From Arthrobacter sp. APC 3897 (GTDB lineage Bacteria > Actinomycetota > Actinomycetes > Actinomycetales > Micrococcaceae): a DNA stretch of 64,000 nt. The stretch spans positions 18,065 through 82,064 of the forward strand of contig NZ_JASDDG010000019.1 of NCBI RefSeq assembly GCF_030407495.1. The letters run 5' to 3'. Under the pieces are notes generated by a model. It was not told the origin of the DNA. It ran no database searches and saw only the letters and a list, made by a program, of their open reading frames with translations. The position numbers and the translations under genes are program-made. This document shows positions 43,542-51,895 of this stretch, in pieces. Each line of letters opens with the position of its first letter. The stretch's first letter is position 1.

Positions 43542-44336
43542 ATGTCGATCGCCATTGAAGACAGAAAAACCAAAAAGGGCAGCCATGATACGGACCCCAC
43601 GGAGGGAAGGGCGTCCGTACTTCGTGCGCTGCAACTGCTGGACGTCTTCACGGGCGACCAGCCAACACTCGGCGTCAGCGATATCGGCCGCCGCGCCGGG
43701 ATCCCCACCTCCACCGTGCACCGATTGCTGTCGCACCTGGTCAAGGGTGACTTTGTTGCCAAGGAAGGATCGAGCTACCGGCTCTCCGACCGGCTCTTTG
43801 AGTTGGGAAACAAGGTGGGGCACAGCCGGCCCAAGGGGCTGAGGTGCACGGCGGCACCTTTTCTGGGTGAATTGTTCGGCGCCACGCGTCTGACCACCCA
43901 CCTGGCGGTGCTTGACGGACCGCAGGTGCTGATTGTGGACAAAGTGGTGGGCCTGAGCACCTATCCGTCGCGGACCGACATCGGCGGACGGTACCCGGCG
44001 TTCTGCACGTCCTTGGGGAAGGCCATGCTGGCCTTCGAGCCCGAGGCACAGATCCGCGCCGCAATCGCCGCGGGAATGCCGCGCCGCACCAGGCACACCC
44101 TCACCAGTCCGGCTGCCCTGCTGCAGGAACTTGCCCAGACAAGGACCACACGGCTGGCCTATGACCGGGAGGAGGCCACGCTCGGCCAGATGTGCGTCGC
44201 GGCGCCCATTCTCTGTGATGGCAGGGCTGTCGGCGCGATCAGCCTTTCCGGCGCGGCGCATTCCTATGACGTCGCGGCACATGGCGCTGCCCTGGTGCGG
44301 ATTACGGCTCAGCTGGGGCGGAAACTGGGAAGCTGA
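43542..44336 (+). CDS. IclR family transcriptional regulator
   Basis: 264 residues. Winged helix-turn-helix at about 22-80 (SVLRALQLLDVFTGDQPTLGVSDIGRRAGIPTSTVHRLLSHL), then an IclR effector domain with the conserved GRYPAFCTSLGKAMLA segment. IclR proteins of aromatic pathways (PcaR, PobR, HmgR types) are activators or repressors responding to pathway acids. It is next to the aromatic locus and its own promoter carries the element found before the transport/catabolic operon, so it is the leading candidate for the local regulator. Start at ATG 43542 after AGGGAG. Confidence 0.9.
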   Translation: MSIAIEDRKTKKGSHDTDPTEGRASVLRALQLLDVFTGDQPTLGVSDIGRRAGIPTSTVHRLLSHLVKGDFVAKEGSSYRLSDRLFELGNKVGHSRPKGLRCTAAPFLGELFGATRLTTHLAVLDGPQVLIVDKVVGLSTYPSRTDIGGRYPAFCTSLGKAMLAFEPEAQIRAAIAAGMPRRTRHTLTSPAALLQELAQTRTTRLAYDREEATLGQMCVAAPILCDGRAVGAISLSGAAHSYDVAAHGAALVRITAQLGRKLGS

Positions 44337-44439
44337 CGCATTCGCGATCCGGAACCCCTTCCTCCCGGATGCTGTCCGCGCCTACTCTGGCTGGACATCC
44401 ATCCACACCGTTTCACACGGAGTTTTGAAGGAGATCACC

Positions 44440-44856
44440 ATGTCCGTCCTCATGAATCCCTACCTCAGCTTCCGGGACAACGCCCGCGAGGCCATGGCTT
44501 TTTATCAGAGCGTGTTCGGCGGATCCCTGGAAAGCAGCACGTTCGGGGAAATGAACATGGCCAATGACCCGGGCGAGGCGGACAAGATCATGCATTCGTC
44601 CCTGAAGACGGACGACGGGCTTGTCCTGATGGCCTCGGACACCCCGGCCGGGATGAACCTGGACGAGGGCAGCAGCTACTCCATCTCCCTGAGCGGCGAC
44701 GACGGCGAGCGCCTGCGCGGCTACTGGGACAAGCTGCTCGACGGCGGCCAAATGACGATGCCGCTGGAAAAGGCACCCTGGGGCGACGTGTTCGGGATGC
44801 TGGATGACAAGTTCGGCACCAGCTGGATGTTCAGCATCGAGACGGAGGACTCCTAG
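44440..44856 (+). CDS. VOC family protein (PhnB/YjdN-like)
   Basis: 138 residues. It opens with NPYLSFRDNAREAMAFYQSVFGGSLESSTFGEM and contains MHSSLKTDDGLVLMASDTP, typical of the PhnB/YjdN-like 3-demethylubiquinone-9 3-methyltransferase-type VOC proteins, whose activity is unknown despite the name. AAGGAG precedes the ATG at 44440. Its stop overlaps the stop of the convergent VOC gene by four bases. No catabolic operon partner. Confidence 0.87.
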   Translation: MSVLMNPYLSFRDNAREAMAFYQSVFGGSLESSTFGEMNMANDPGEADKIMHSSLKTDDGLVLMASDTPAGMNLDEGSSYSISLSGDDGERLRGYWDKLLDGGQMTMPLEKAPWGDVFGMLDDKFGTSWMFSIETEDS

Positions 44857-45434
44857 GAGTTCTTTCCGGAGTCCGCCTGGACGTCCTCTCCGGAGCCGGC
44901 CGACATGCCCTGCCCGGCCGCCCACTCGGCAACCCGGGCGGCACTTTCCTCCTCGGACAGGTCCTCCACCCGGGACATCACGGACCAGCGGACCCCAAAC
45001 GGGTCACGGATACTGGCGAACCGGTCCCCGGAGACGAAAGTGGTCAGCGGTTCGCGGACGGTGGCCCCGGCTGTTTCTGCCCGGGCCACGGTCTCATCCG
45101 CGTTTTCGCAGTACAGGCCCATCGAATAGCAGTCGGCGTCACCTTCCGGGGCAGGGACCAGCCCGTAGTCGGGGTTGGGTTCGCCCAGCTGCAGCCGACC
45201 GCTGCCGAAGTCCAGATCGGCGTGAACCACAATGCCGCCCATCTCGGTGGCATCGATCAGCCGGGCGCCAAAGACATCACGATAGAAGTTGATGGCTTCG
45301 CGGGCATTCGGAACGGCGAGGAACGGGGTCAGCGTGGTGACTCCGTGCGGGACGCCGCCTGTTGTGTGCCGGCCGGTGACACCTGACGTACCCGGCGCTG
45401 CGGCAGAGGAAGGGGAGTTGGGTGTAGTAGTCAT
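44853..45434 (-). CDS. VOC family protein (bleomycin-resistance/PhnB-like)
   Basis: 193 residues: a Ser/Thr/Gly-rich, probably disordered N-terminus (about 1-32), then one VOC domain (LTPFLAVPNAREAINFYRDVFGARLID, ending SIRDPFGVRWSVMSRVEDL) and a polar tail. Such proteins bind metal and small molecules; function unknown. The start at 45434 begins 104 bases from the divergent AraC gene, so this gene is a plausible target of that regulator. Confidence 0.83.
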   Translation of the reverse strand: MTTTPNSPSSAAAPGTSGVTGRHTTGGVPHGVTTLTPFLAVPNAREAINFYRDVFGARLIDATEMGGIVVHADLDFGSGRLQLGEPNPDYGLVPAPEGDADCYSMGLYCENADETVARAETAGATVREPLTTFVSGDRFASIRDPFGVRWSVMSRVEDLSEEESAARVAEWAAGQGMSAGSGEDVQADSGKNS

Positions 45435-45538
45435 GTCTTGACAGTAGGAGTGCGGACAGGGCTCAGGCTTGAAGATTCGCGACAGCTTGGCAGACGCGGA
45501 CACGGGAGAGGCATCGGCCGGACACGGCAGGGACGGAC

Positions 45539-46330
45539 ATGGGCGAGGAGCAATGGCGAGGGGCGCTGTATCCCGCGCGGCTGCCCACCTTCCATCGGAT
45601 CCCGGCACCGGCAGCGCTCGCAGACCGGGTGCGCTGGTTCTGGATTCCGGAATGGAACCTGGCCCCCGGCCGGGTGTCGCGGCAGGAATTGCTGCCCTTT
45701 CCGGCATTGAACCTGGTGGTCCAGCCGGGCGGCGTCACGCTGTCCGGTCCGGCGACCCGGCGTTCCTTCAGGGACCTGTCCGGACGGGGCTGGGCCGTGG
45801 GAATGCTGCTGCGTCCGGCGGCGGTGCCGGTGTTCGCGCAGGACCCGGGCAGTCTGCGCGGCGTCGAGATTCCCTTTCCTGCGCCGGATTTGCTGGCGCA
45901 GGTTTCGGCTGCCATGGCGGAGGACGACGGCGCCTCCCGCCGCAGTGCCGCGGCGGCTGCGGCGTCCGGCTGGTTGGAAGCACAGGTCCCTGCCCCCGGC
46001 GCTGACGCTGTGCTGGCCAACCGGCTGGAAGACCTGATCGCTGCGGATCCGGCACTGGTACGGGTGGAGCAGGCCGCCGAACAGCTTGGCGTCTCCGTCC
46101 GGACGGTGCAGCGGCTGGCACGGCGGCATGTGGGAGTGCCTCCGTTGGCCATGATCCGCCGGTACCGGTTGCAGGAAGCGGTTGAACGGGTGCGGCTGCA
46201 GCCCTCAACCCCTATTGCGGACATCGCTGCGGAACTGGGCTACGCGGATCACGCGCACCTGGCGGCAGCCTTTCGCGAGGTCCTCGGGTTCACCCCCAGC
46301 AGCTACCGCCGGTCCGCGGGCGGGTCGTAG
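45539..46330 (+). CDS. AraC family transcriptional regulator
   Basis: 263 residues. The C-terminal two-helix-turn-helix AraC domain spans about 160-258 (VRVEQAAEQLGVSVRTVQRLARRHVGVPP, then PIADIAAELGYADHAHLAAAFREVLGFTPSSYR). The N-terminal roughly 140 residues include FWIPEWNLAPG and resemble DUF6597-type AraC sensors. It is divergent from the VOC gene at 44853. Effector unknown. Confidence 0.9.
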   Translation: MGEEQWRGALYPARLPTFHRIPAPAALADRVRWFWIPEWNLAPGRVSRQELLPFPALNLVVQPGGVTLSGPATRRSFRDLSGRGWAVGMLLRPAAVPVFAQDPGSLRGVEIPFPAPDLLAQVSAAMAEDDGASRRSAAAAAASGWLEAQVPAPGADAVLANRLEDLIAADPALVRVEQAAEQLGVSVRTVQRLARRHVGVPPLAMIRRYRLQEAVERVRLQPSTPIADIAAELGYADHAHLAAAFREVLGFTPSSYRRSAGGS

Positions 46331-46417
46331 CCAACAAGCGGGTTCCGGCCGGAAATGCCCGGACCTGACGCATGCACTAAGGTGGCTGGGCACCTGGATA
46401 CCGACGAAAGACCCCCC

Positions 46418-47587
46418 ATGATCACCACTGCCATCACGCCCGATCTCGTTCACGGAGCCGCGGAACTCGAAACCACTGCCCGGGGACTGCGGCCGCACCG
46501 CCTGCCCGCCGGGGTGCGCTCGCGTTTCCCGGATCCGCAGCTGCTCATGGCCGAGGCCCAGCCCTCCGGCGTCCGGCTGGTGCTGTGGACGACGGCGGAA
46601 CGGCTGGAGATTGTTACGCACCCCGCCCGCGTGGTCTATCTCGGCGCCGACCGCCCCCGCGGACACGTGGATCTGCTGGTCGACGGCGAGCTGATGCACA
46701 GCGACACGCTCAGCGGGGGCTCCTACACCGAGGTCAACATGTCCACCGGCGCCAGCCGGCAGGTCGAAGGAGCCTCGCACACCAGTATCTTCACCGGCCT
46801 GCCTGCCGGGTCCAAAGTGGTGGAGATCTGGCTGCCGCACAACGAGTCGGTAGAGCTGGTGGAGCTGCACAGCGACGCTCCGCTGGAACCGCACCGCTAT
46901 GACCGGCCGGTCTGGCTGCACCACGGCAGCTCGGTCAGCCACGGCTCCAACGCCGCCGCGCCGTCGGGCATTTGGCCCGCTGTGGCGGCGCGGATTGGCG
47001 GTGTGGAGCTGCGCAACCTGGGGCTGGGCGGCAGTGCCCTGGCGGATCCGTTCACCGCGCAGGTCATGCGGGACACTGCGGCGGACCTGATCAGCGTGAA
47101 GCTGGGGATCAACGTGGTGAACATGGACGCCATGCGGCTGCGCGCGTTTGTGCCCGCTGTGCACGGCTTCCTGGACACCATCCGGGAGGGCCATCCGGAA
47201 ACACCGCTGCTGCTCATTTCGCCGATTTTCTGCGGCATCCACGAGGACACCCCCGGTCCCGGCGCCTTTGATCCGGCGTCCTTCGGCACTGACCAGGTGA
47301 AGTTCATCGCCACCGGTTCGCCGGAGGGGGTGGCTGCCGGCCAGCTGACGCTGCGGGTAATCCGCGACGCGCTGCAGTCCCTGGTGGAACGCCGGTCCGA
47401 GGACGCGAATCTCTATTACCTGGACGGGACGGCCCTGTATGGCGCCGAGGATGCTGAGGACCATCCGCTGCCCGATGCGCTCCACCCGGATTCTGCTACG
47501 CACCGGCTGATCGGGGAGCGGTTTGCGAAGTACGCTTTTGCGGGCGAGGGCCCGTTTGGACAGAACGCGAAGCGGGCTGTTGCCTAA
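46418..47587 (+). CDS. SGNH/GDSL-type hydrolase
   Basis: 389 residues. An N-terminal beta-rich domain of about 160 residues precedes an SGNH hydrolase domain: HGSSVSHG (catalytic Ser171 or Ser172), LGLGGSA (block II Gly), KLGINVVN (block III Asn) and a C-terminal DALHPD (Asp-His pair). No signal peptide, so it is probably cytoplasmic; substrates of this class are acetylated sugars or short esters. ATG 46418 follows GAAAG. A perfect palindrome terminator follows. Confidence 0.85.
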   Translation: MITTAITPDLVHGAAELETTARGLRPHRLPAGVRSRFPDPQLLMAEAQPSGVRLVLWTTAERLEIVTHPARVVYLGADRPRGHVDLLVDGELMHSDTLSGGSYTEVNMSTGASRQVEGASHTSIFTGLPAGSKVVEIWLPHNESVELVELHSDAPLEPHRYDRPVWLHHGSSVSHGSNAAAPSGIWPAVAARIGGVELRNLGLGGSALADPFTAQVMRDTAADLISVKLGINVVNMDAMRLRAFVPAVHGFLDTIREGHPETPLLLISPIFCGIHEDTPGPGAFDPASFGTDQVKFIATGSPEGVAAGQLTLRVIRDALQSLVERRSEDANLYYLDGTALYGAEDAEDHPLPDALHPDSATHRLIGERFAKYAFAGEGPFGQNAKRAVA

Positions 47588-47605
47588 GCGGACCCGTTAA
47601 AACTC

Positions 47606-47643
47606 GTTGGGGGTGCCGGCTGAATTCAGCCGGCACCCCCAAC
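47606..47643. terminator. 38-base perfect palindrome, bidirectional terminator
   Basis: Nineteen-base arms without a mismatch, centred on GAATTC, between convergent genes (SGNH hydrolase and the membrane protein). It lacks a clear T tract on either side but forms a very stable hairpin in both transcripts. Confidence 0.75.
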
Positions 47644-47662
47644 AGCGGAAATATGGTGGCGG

Positions 47663-48379
47663 TTAGGCCTGGTAGCCGCCGAACTTCTTGGCCTGCCGGT
47701 AGGCCTTGCTGCGGGTGAAGTACTCGCTGGAGGGCTTCATGAACATCAGGACGACGGCGGTGAACGTGGCCAGCAGTGCCAGCAGCGTCAGGATGCCGGA
47801 GACAGTCCCCGCGGCGAATAGGCCGATGAGCCCAAGGAGGGAGAACACGGCGAAAATGGTGATGACGATCCGCGCCCAGTTAAAGCCCGCGCGCACCAGG
47901 AAAGCGAGCGTCACCCGGACTGCGAGCCCGACAACGCCGGACAGCACTGCCGACAAGGTACCGCTCGCCACGCCGGCGGACAGCGTGTCGGAATCGACGT
48001 CCAGTCCGGCGTTCCGCAGCGTCTCCTCGAGGGTTTCGAGGTATTCGGGGGAGTTCACGTAGATCAGGCCGAAAGGCAGTGCAATGAGTCCCAGGACAGC
48101 GCTGGCGATCAGGAGCCAGAAGGCCTGATCGATTTGCTTGGGCCGGGGCGGCTCTTCGGCCGGGGTCATCTGGCCGTAGGGACTTCCCTGGTAGGCGTAG
48201 CCGCCCTGTGCCGGGGAGCCGCCCGGAGCCGGATAGTTGTAGTTGCCGGGCGTGCCGGGGCCGCCCGGATAGGCCTGTCCGCCCTGCGCCGGCTGCTGTC
48301 CCGGCTGACCCGGCTGGCCGGAATTCCACGGTCCGGGGTTGTTGCCGGACTGATCGTTGGGTTGGTTAGGTTCGCTCAT
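47663..48379 (-). CDS. Small polytopic membrane protein with Pro/Gly/Gln-rich N-terminus
   Basis: 238 residues. The first roughly 80 residues are low-complexity (Pro, Gly, Gln, Asn, Tyr), followed by a hydrophobic helix (FWLLIASAVLGLIALPFGLIYV), a polar loop, and three further helices to about 215, with a basic C-terminal tail. This layout is common in actinobacterial envelope-associated proteins of unknown function. The start at 48379 is chosen after a GGGGGAAC ribosome binding site. No family assignment. Confidence 0.78.
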   Translation of the reverse strand: MSEPNQPNDQSGNNPGPWNSGQPGQPGQQPAQGGQAYPGGPGTPGNYNYPAPGGSPAQGGYAYQGSPYGQMTPAEEPPRPKQIDQAFWLLIASAVLGLIALPFGLIYVNSPEYLETLEETLRNAGLDVDSDTLSAGVASGTLSAVLSGVVGLAVRVTLAFLVRAGFNWARIVITIFAVFSLLGLIGLFAAGTVSGILTLLALLATFTAVVLMFMKPSSEYFTRSKAYRQAKKFGGYQA

Positions 48380-48534
48380 AAGTTGTTCCCCCTGGAAGAT
48401 GCTGTGCCGTGACGGCAATCGCGGTGAGCCGCCCGAGCCGGGCGGTCGAATCGGTCACGGCCAGCCTAGCGGTGATGGATGACGGATGACGGGATTCAAG
48501 GGGCCCGGTCGCCCTTGTTTTGCAGGGTTACTTG

Positions 48535-49464
48535 TTATTTCAGGCTTCCCAGTGACAACCCGCCCTGCCAGTATTTCTGCAGCATCAGGAAGGCGATGAT
48601 GAGCGGGATGACGGACACCAGGGAACCGCTGGTCACCAGGTTCCAGACCAGGCTGTTGGCGGTGGCGGAGTTTGACTGGACCTGCCAGGCGTTCAGTCCC
48701 ACCGTGACCGGCAGCAGCGTCTGGTCCGAGATCATGGCCAGCGGCAGGAAGTAGTTGTTCCATCCACCCACCACGGACAGCAGCAGCACGGTGACCACGG
48801 CCGGCCGCATCAGCGGCAGGGCAATGGTGAAGAAGGTGCGGATCTCTCCGGAGCCGTCCACCCGCGCCGCATCGAGCAGTTCGTCCGGGATGGCGTCCTG
48901 GACGTAGACCCGCATCAGGTACACGCCAAAGGGGCTGAGCAGTGACGGCAGGATCACGGCCCAGACGGTGTTGGTCAGGCCAAGGTTGTTGAAGAGCACG
49001 TAGGTGGGAATGACGAGCGCCGTCGCCGGCACCATCACCGAGGCCAGCAGCACCATGAAGCTGACGGTCCGGCCCCGGAACCGGTATTTGGCAAAGGCGT
49101 AGCCGGCCAGCACGGCGAGGACAGTGGCACCGACCCCTCCGGCCGTTGCATACAGGAAGGAGTTGCCCAGCCAGCGCAGGTAGATGCCGTTGTTGTACGT
49201 GGCCAGCTGCTGGAGGTTGTCGAACAGGGCAAAGTTCGAGTCGAACCAGAGCGGACCGCCGCTGCCGGTGAACAGGCCCTGGGTACTCTTGGTGCCGGCC
49301 ACAATGAGCCACCACAGCGGCAGCAGAAAGTACAGGGACGCCACGGCCAGGAGGATGTGCAGGCCAACGGACCGCTCGCGCCGGGGTTTGGCGGCGGCGC
49401 GTTTGCGCCGCGGACCCGAGGCGGTGACGGCGTCGTCGAGGAGGGGTGCCGGTGTAGTGGTCAT
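48535..49464 (-). CDS. Carbohydrate ABC transporter permease (MalG/AraQ type)
   Basis: 309 residues, about six membrane helices after a basic N-terminus. The coupling loop DELLDAARVDGSGEIRTFFTIALPLMRPAVVTVLLL is the EAA motif of CUT1 sugar permeases. The start overlaps the upstream permease stop (TGATG). Last gene of the arabinofuranosidase/ABC operon. No ATPase gene is present locally, so a shared MsmX/MsiK-type ATPase elsewhere is expected. Confidence 0.92.
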   Translation of the reverse strand: MTTTPAPLLDDAVTASGPRRKRAAAKPRRERSVGLHILLAVASLYFLLPLWWLIVAGTKSTQGLFTGSGGPLWFDSNFALFDNLQQLATYNNGIYLRWLGNSFLYATAGGVGATVLAVLAGYAFAKYRFRGRTVSFMVLLASVMVPATALVIPTYVLFNNLGLTNTVWAVILPSLLSPFGVYLMRVYVQDAIPDELLDAARVDGSGEIRTFFTIALPLMRPAVVTVLLLSVVGGWNNYFLPLAMISDQTLLPVTVGLNAWQVQSNSATANSLVWNLVTSGSLVSVIPLIIAFLMLQKYWQGGLSLGSLK

Positions 49465-50405
49465 CAGTTGAGTCCGCTCTTCTTGCGGGTGGCGATCAGG
49501 AAAATGATGGAGGCGAGGAAGACCATGAGTCCCAGTGCAAAGGAGATGGCCGAGGCGTAGTTGAACTGCTGATAAGAGAACGCCAGGTTGTAGGCGTAGA
49601 GATTTGGCGTGTAGGCGGCGTCGATCGCGTTGCCGGCGAGCGGAGCGAGCACCTGCGGTTCGGTGAAGAACTGCAGCGTCCCGATAAGAGCGAACACCAT
49701 GGTCAGGACCAGCGACGAGGTGACAATCGGGATTTTGATCTGCAGGGCGGTCTGCAGCTTTGTTGCCCCGTCAATCCGTGCGGCTTCGTAAATGGACGGG
49801 TCGATCGACTGCAGCGACGCATAGATGATGATCATGTAATAGCCGGTCCACTGCCACGTCACGATGTTGGTCAGCGACCAAAAGATCGAGTTCCGGCCCA
49901 GCAGGTCCGGCGCCTGCACATTCAGGAAATCGAAGAAGCTCACCAGCGGCCCGAAGGACGGGCTGTAGAGGAATCCCCACATCAGGGCACCGATAACACC
50001 CGGAATGGCGTACGGCGCGAAGATGAGCAGCCGCGAGAACCGGGACAGCCGCGTCCTGACGTCGTCAAGAAGGAGCGCAAAGATGAGCGCCAGCCCAATC
50101 TGGAGCGGCACAAAGACGACGGCGAACCCCGCCACCCGCGTCATGCCGGACAGGAACCGCTGGTCGGTAAAGGCCTTGACGTAGTTCGCCAGGCCGGCGA
50201 ACTTCTCGCCGCCGGCGAGAGTGTTGGTGTGCAGGCTCATCCAGAACGCGTAACCCAGCGGCAGGACAAGGAATACCAGGAAAACGATTGCGAAGGGGGC
50301 GAGGAACACCCACCCGAACCGCGCGGTTTTGCGCTCCAGGCTGGTTCCCCGTTTCAGCGCGGCCGGGAGCCGGGCCGGCGTTTCAAGCTCTGAGGTGGCT
50401 GACAT
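49464..50405 (-). CDS. Carbohydrate ABC transporter permease (MalF/AraP type)
   Basis: 313 residues. A polar roughly 30-residue N-terminus, about six helices and the EAA-type loop SIYEAARIDGATKLQTALQIKIPIVTSSLVL. Start 50405 follows AAGGAAGAG. A ten-base C run and a stem-loop lie between it and the receptor gene upstream. It forms the channel with the downstream permease. Confidence 0.92.
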   Translation of the reverse strand: MSATSELETPARLPAALKRGTSLERKTARFGWVFLAPFAIVFLVFLVLPLGYAFWMSLHTNTLAGGEKFAGLANYVKAFTDQRFLSGMTRVAGFAVVFVPLQIGLALIFALLLDDVRTRLSRFSRLLIFAPYAIPGVIGALMWGFLYSPSFGPLVSFFDFLNVQAPDLLGRNSIFWSLTNIVTWQWTGYYMIIIYASLQSIDPSIYEAARIDGATKLQTALQIKIPIVTSSLVLTMVFALIGTLQFFTEPQVLAPLAGNAIDAAYTPNLYAYNLAFSYQQFNYASAISFALGLMVFLASIIFLIATRKKSGLN

Positions 50406-50442
50406 GTGTCTCTTCCTTGGGACGCATTGGGGGGGGGGTGAC

Positions 50443-50478
50443 CTCCGTGCGGGCGGGGTCTGCCCCGCCCGCACGGAG
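50443..50478 (-). promoter_or_regulatory. Intercistronic stem-loop after the receptor gene
   Basis: Perfect 16-base arms (50443-50458 and 50463-50478) with a four-base loop, five bases past the receptor stop, followed on the minus strand by a run of ten C (50429-50438). Probably stabilises receptor mRNA or acts as a leaky terminator, favouring receptor over permease synthesis. Confidence 0.65.
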
Positions 50479-50482
50479 TAAC

Positions 50483-51859
50483 TTATTTCAGGGTGAAACC
50501 CTGCTCGGTGGCATAGGTTTCCAGTGACTCCTGGAGCTGATCCGCAGCATCCGAAGCTGAGATGTTGCCTTCGATCGCTTCCGAGAGCAGACGCTGGGAC
50601 TCGTCGTAGTAGTACTGCGAGAAGGGCGAGAATGTCACGCCCTCATACTCAAGCGCTGCCGTGCCGAAGATTTCCTTATTCAGCTGCTGCCCGTCGAAGA
50701 ACTCGTAGGGGCGGTTTTGGAAGTAGTCGGATTCGATCATTTCGGGGTAGGCCAGGAAGAGTCCGCCCACCTCGACGCCGAGTTCCTTGGTTTCCTCTGA
50801 CTCGTAGAGTTCCGCGGCCACCCTGGTGGCGAGGGCGGCGTCGTCGGCCTGGACCGTCACGGCCAGCGTGCTGCCGCCCCAGTTCACCTGCTTGGGGGTG
50901 GAGGCATCCCACTGCGGGATCGGAGCCGCCCGCCACACCGCTTCCGCGTCGGCACCTTCCAGTGCGGGGATGTGGACGTTGTACCAGAACGGGTAGATGG
51001 CCGTGGCGTACTTGCCGGTGCCCAGAGCGGTACTGAATTCGGGGGTCCATGCCTGGTCGGTGCCCATCAGGTCCTGATCGACCAGGTCCAGCCAGTAGTT
51101 GAAGACCTTTTTGCTGGCCTCGTCATTGTGGTTGATGCTGATCTCGGTGGGGTTGCTGTTGTCGAACTCGAAGGGCACGGCATCCGCCTGGTCCAGGAAG
51201 GCGTAGTGCTGGCCCTGGCCGTTCGGCGCGAAGTTGCCGATCAGGGTCTTTCCGCCGGTGGCCTCGCTGAGCTGCTTGGCCGCAGCGGCGTACTCGTCCC
51301 AGGTGGTGGGAACCGGAATCCCGTGCTTGTCGAAGATGTCCTGCCGGTACCACATCCCCACGGGCCCGAGGTCGACCGGCACCGCGTAGACGCTGTCGCC
51401 GCTGGAAACATCGCGCCACGCACCGGCGGTGAAACTGTCCTTGTACTCGTCAATGCCGTGTTCGCTCATGTCCACCAGCCCGCCCTGCATGAGGAAGCTG
51501 TTCAGCCAGTCGTACTCGATCTGGGCGATGTCCGGGGCACCGGACTTCGACTGCAGCGAGGTGGAGAGCTTGGTGTACTGATCGGCTCCCTGCCCGGCGT
51601 TGGTCCAGCAGATCTGCACGTCATCGTGGCTTGCGTTGAACGTGTCGACCGTCTGGGCAGTGTCCTCGAACCAGCCCCAGTAGGTGACCACCGGGACGTC
51701 GTTCACCTTGATGTCGTTGGCGCAGTTTGTTTTGCTCGCGCCGGCCCCGCTGCTCCCGCCGCCGTCGCCGTCGTCGTTACTCCCACAGGCGACCAGTCCT
51801 GAGGCGAGGACCGCCGTCATGCCTGCTGCGAGCAGGTTCTTTGTTGTTTTCTTGTGCAC
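50483..51859 (-). CDS. Carbohydrate ABC transporter substrate-binding lipoprotein (family 1)
   Basis: 458 residues. Signal peptide with lipobox LVAC (Cys25) followed by a Gly/Ser/Asp linker and a CUT1-type solute-binding fold (VPVVTYWGWFEDTAQTVDTFNASHDDVQICWTNAG). GTG start with AGGAG upstream. It lies 36 bases after the arabinofuranosidase stop in one operon, so the ligand is probably an arabinose-containing oligosaccharide. Confidence 0.9.
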   Translation of the reverse strand: MHKKTTKNLLAAGMTAVLASGLVACGSNDDGDGGGSSGAGASKTNCANDIKVNDVPVVTYWGWFEDTAQTVDTFNASHDDVQICWTNAGQGADQYTKLSTSLQSKSGAPDIAQIEYDWLNSFLMQGGLVDMSEHGIDEYKDSFTAGAWRDVSSGDSVYAVPVDLGPVGMWYRQDIFDKHGIPVPTTWDEYAAAAKQLSEATGGKTLIGNFAPNGQGQHYAFLDQADAVPFEFDNSNPTEISINHNDEASKKVFNYWLDLVDQDLMGTDQAWTPEFSTALGTGKYATAIYPFWYNVHIPALEGADAEAVWRAAPIPQWDASTPKQVNWGGSTLAVTVQADDAALATRVAAELYESEETKELGVEVGGLFLAYPEMIESDYFQNRPYEFFDGQQLNKEIFGTAALEYEGVTFSPFSQYYYDESQRLLSEAIEGNISASDAADQLQESLETYATEQGFTLK

Positions 51860-51895
51860 CGCTTACTCCTTTGTATGGGTGGTGTTGGCAAATGC

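Noticed and set aside
48497..48517. CAAGGG/CCCTTG hairpin after the MalG-type permease
   Set aside because: Only six base pairs and no T run on the transcribed strand; too weak to call a terminator.
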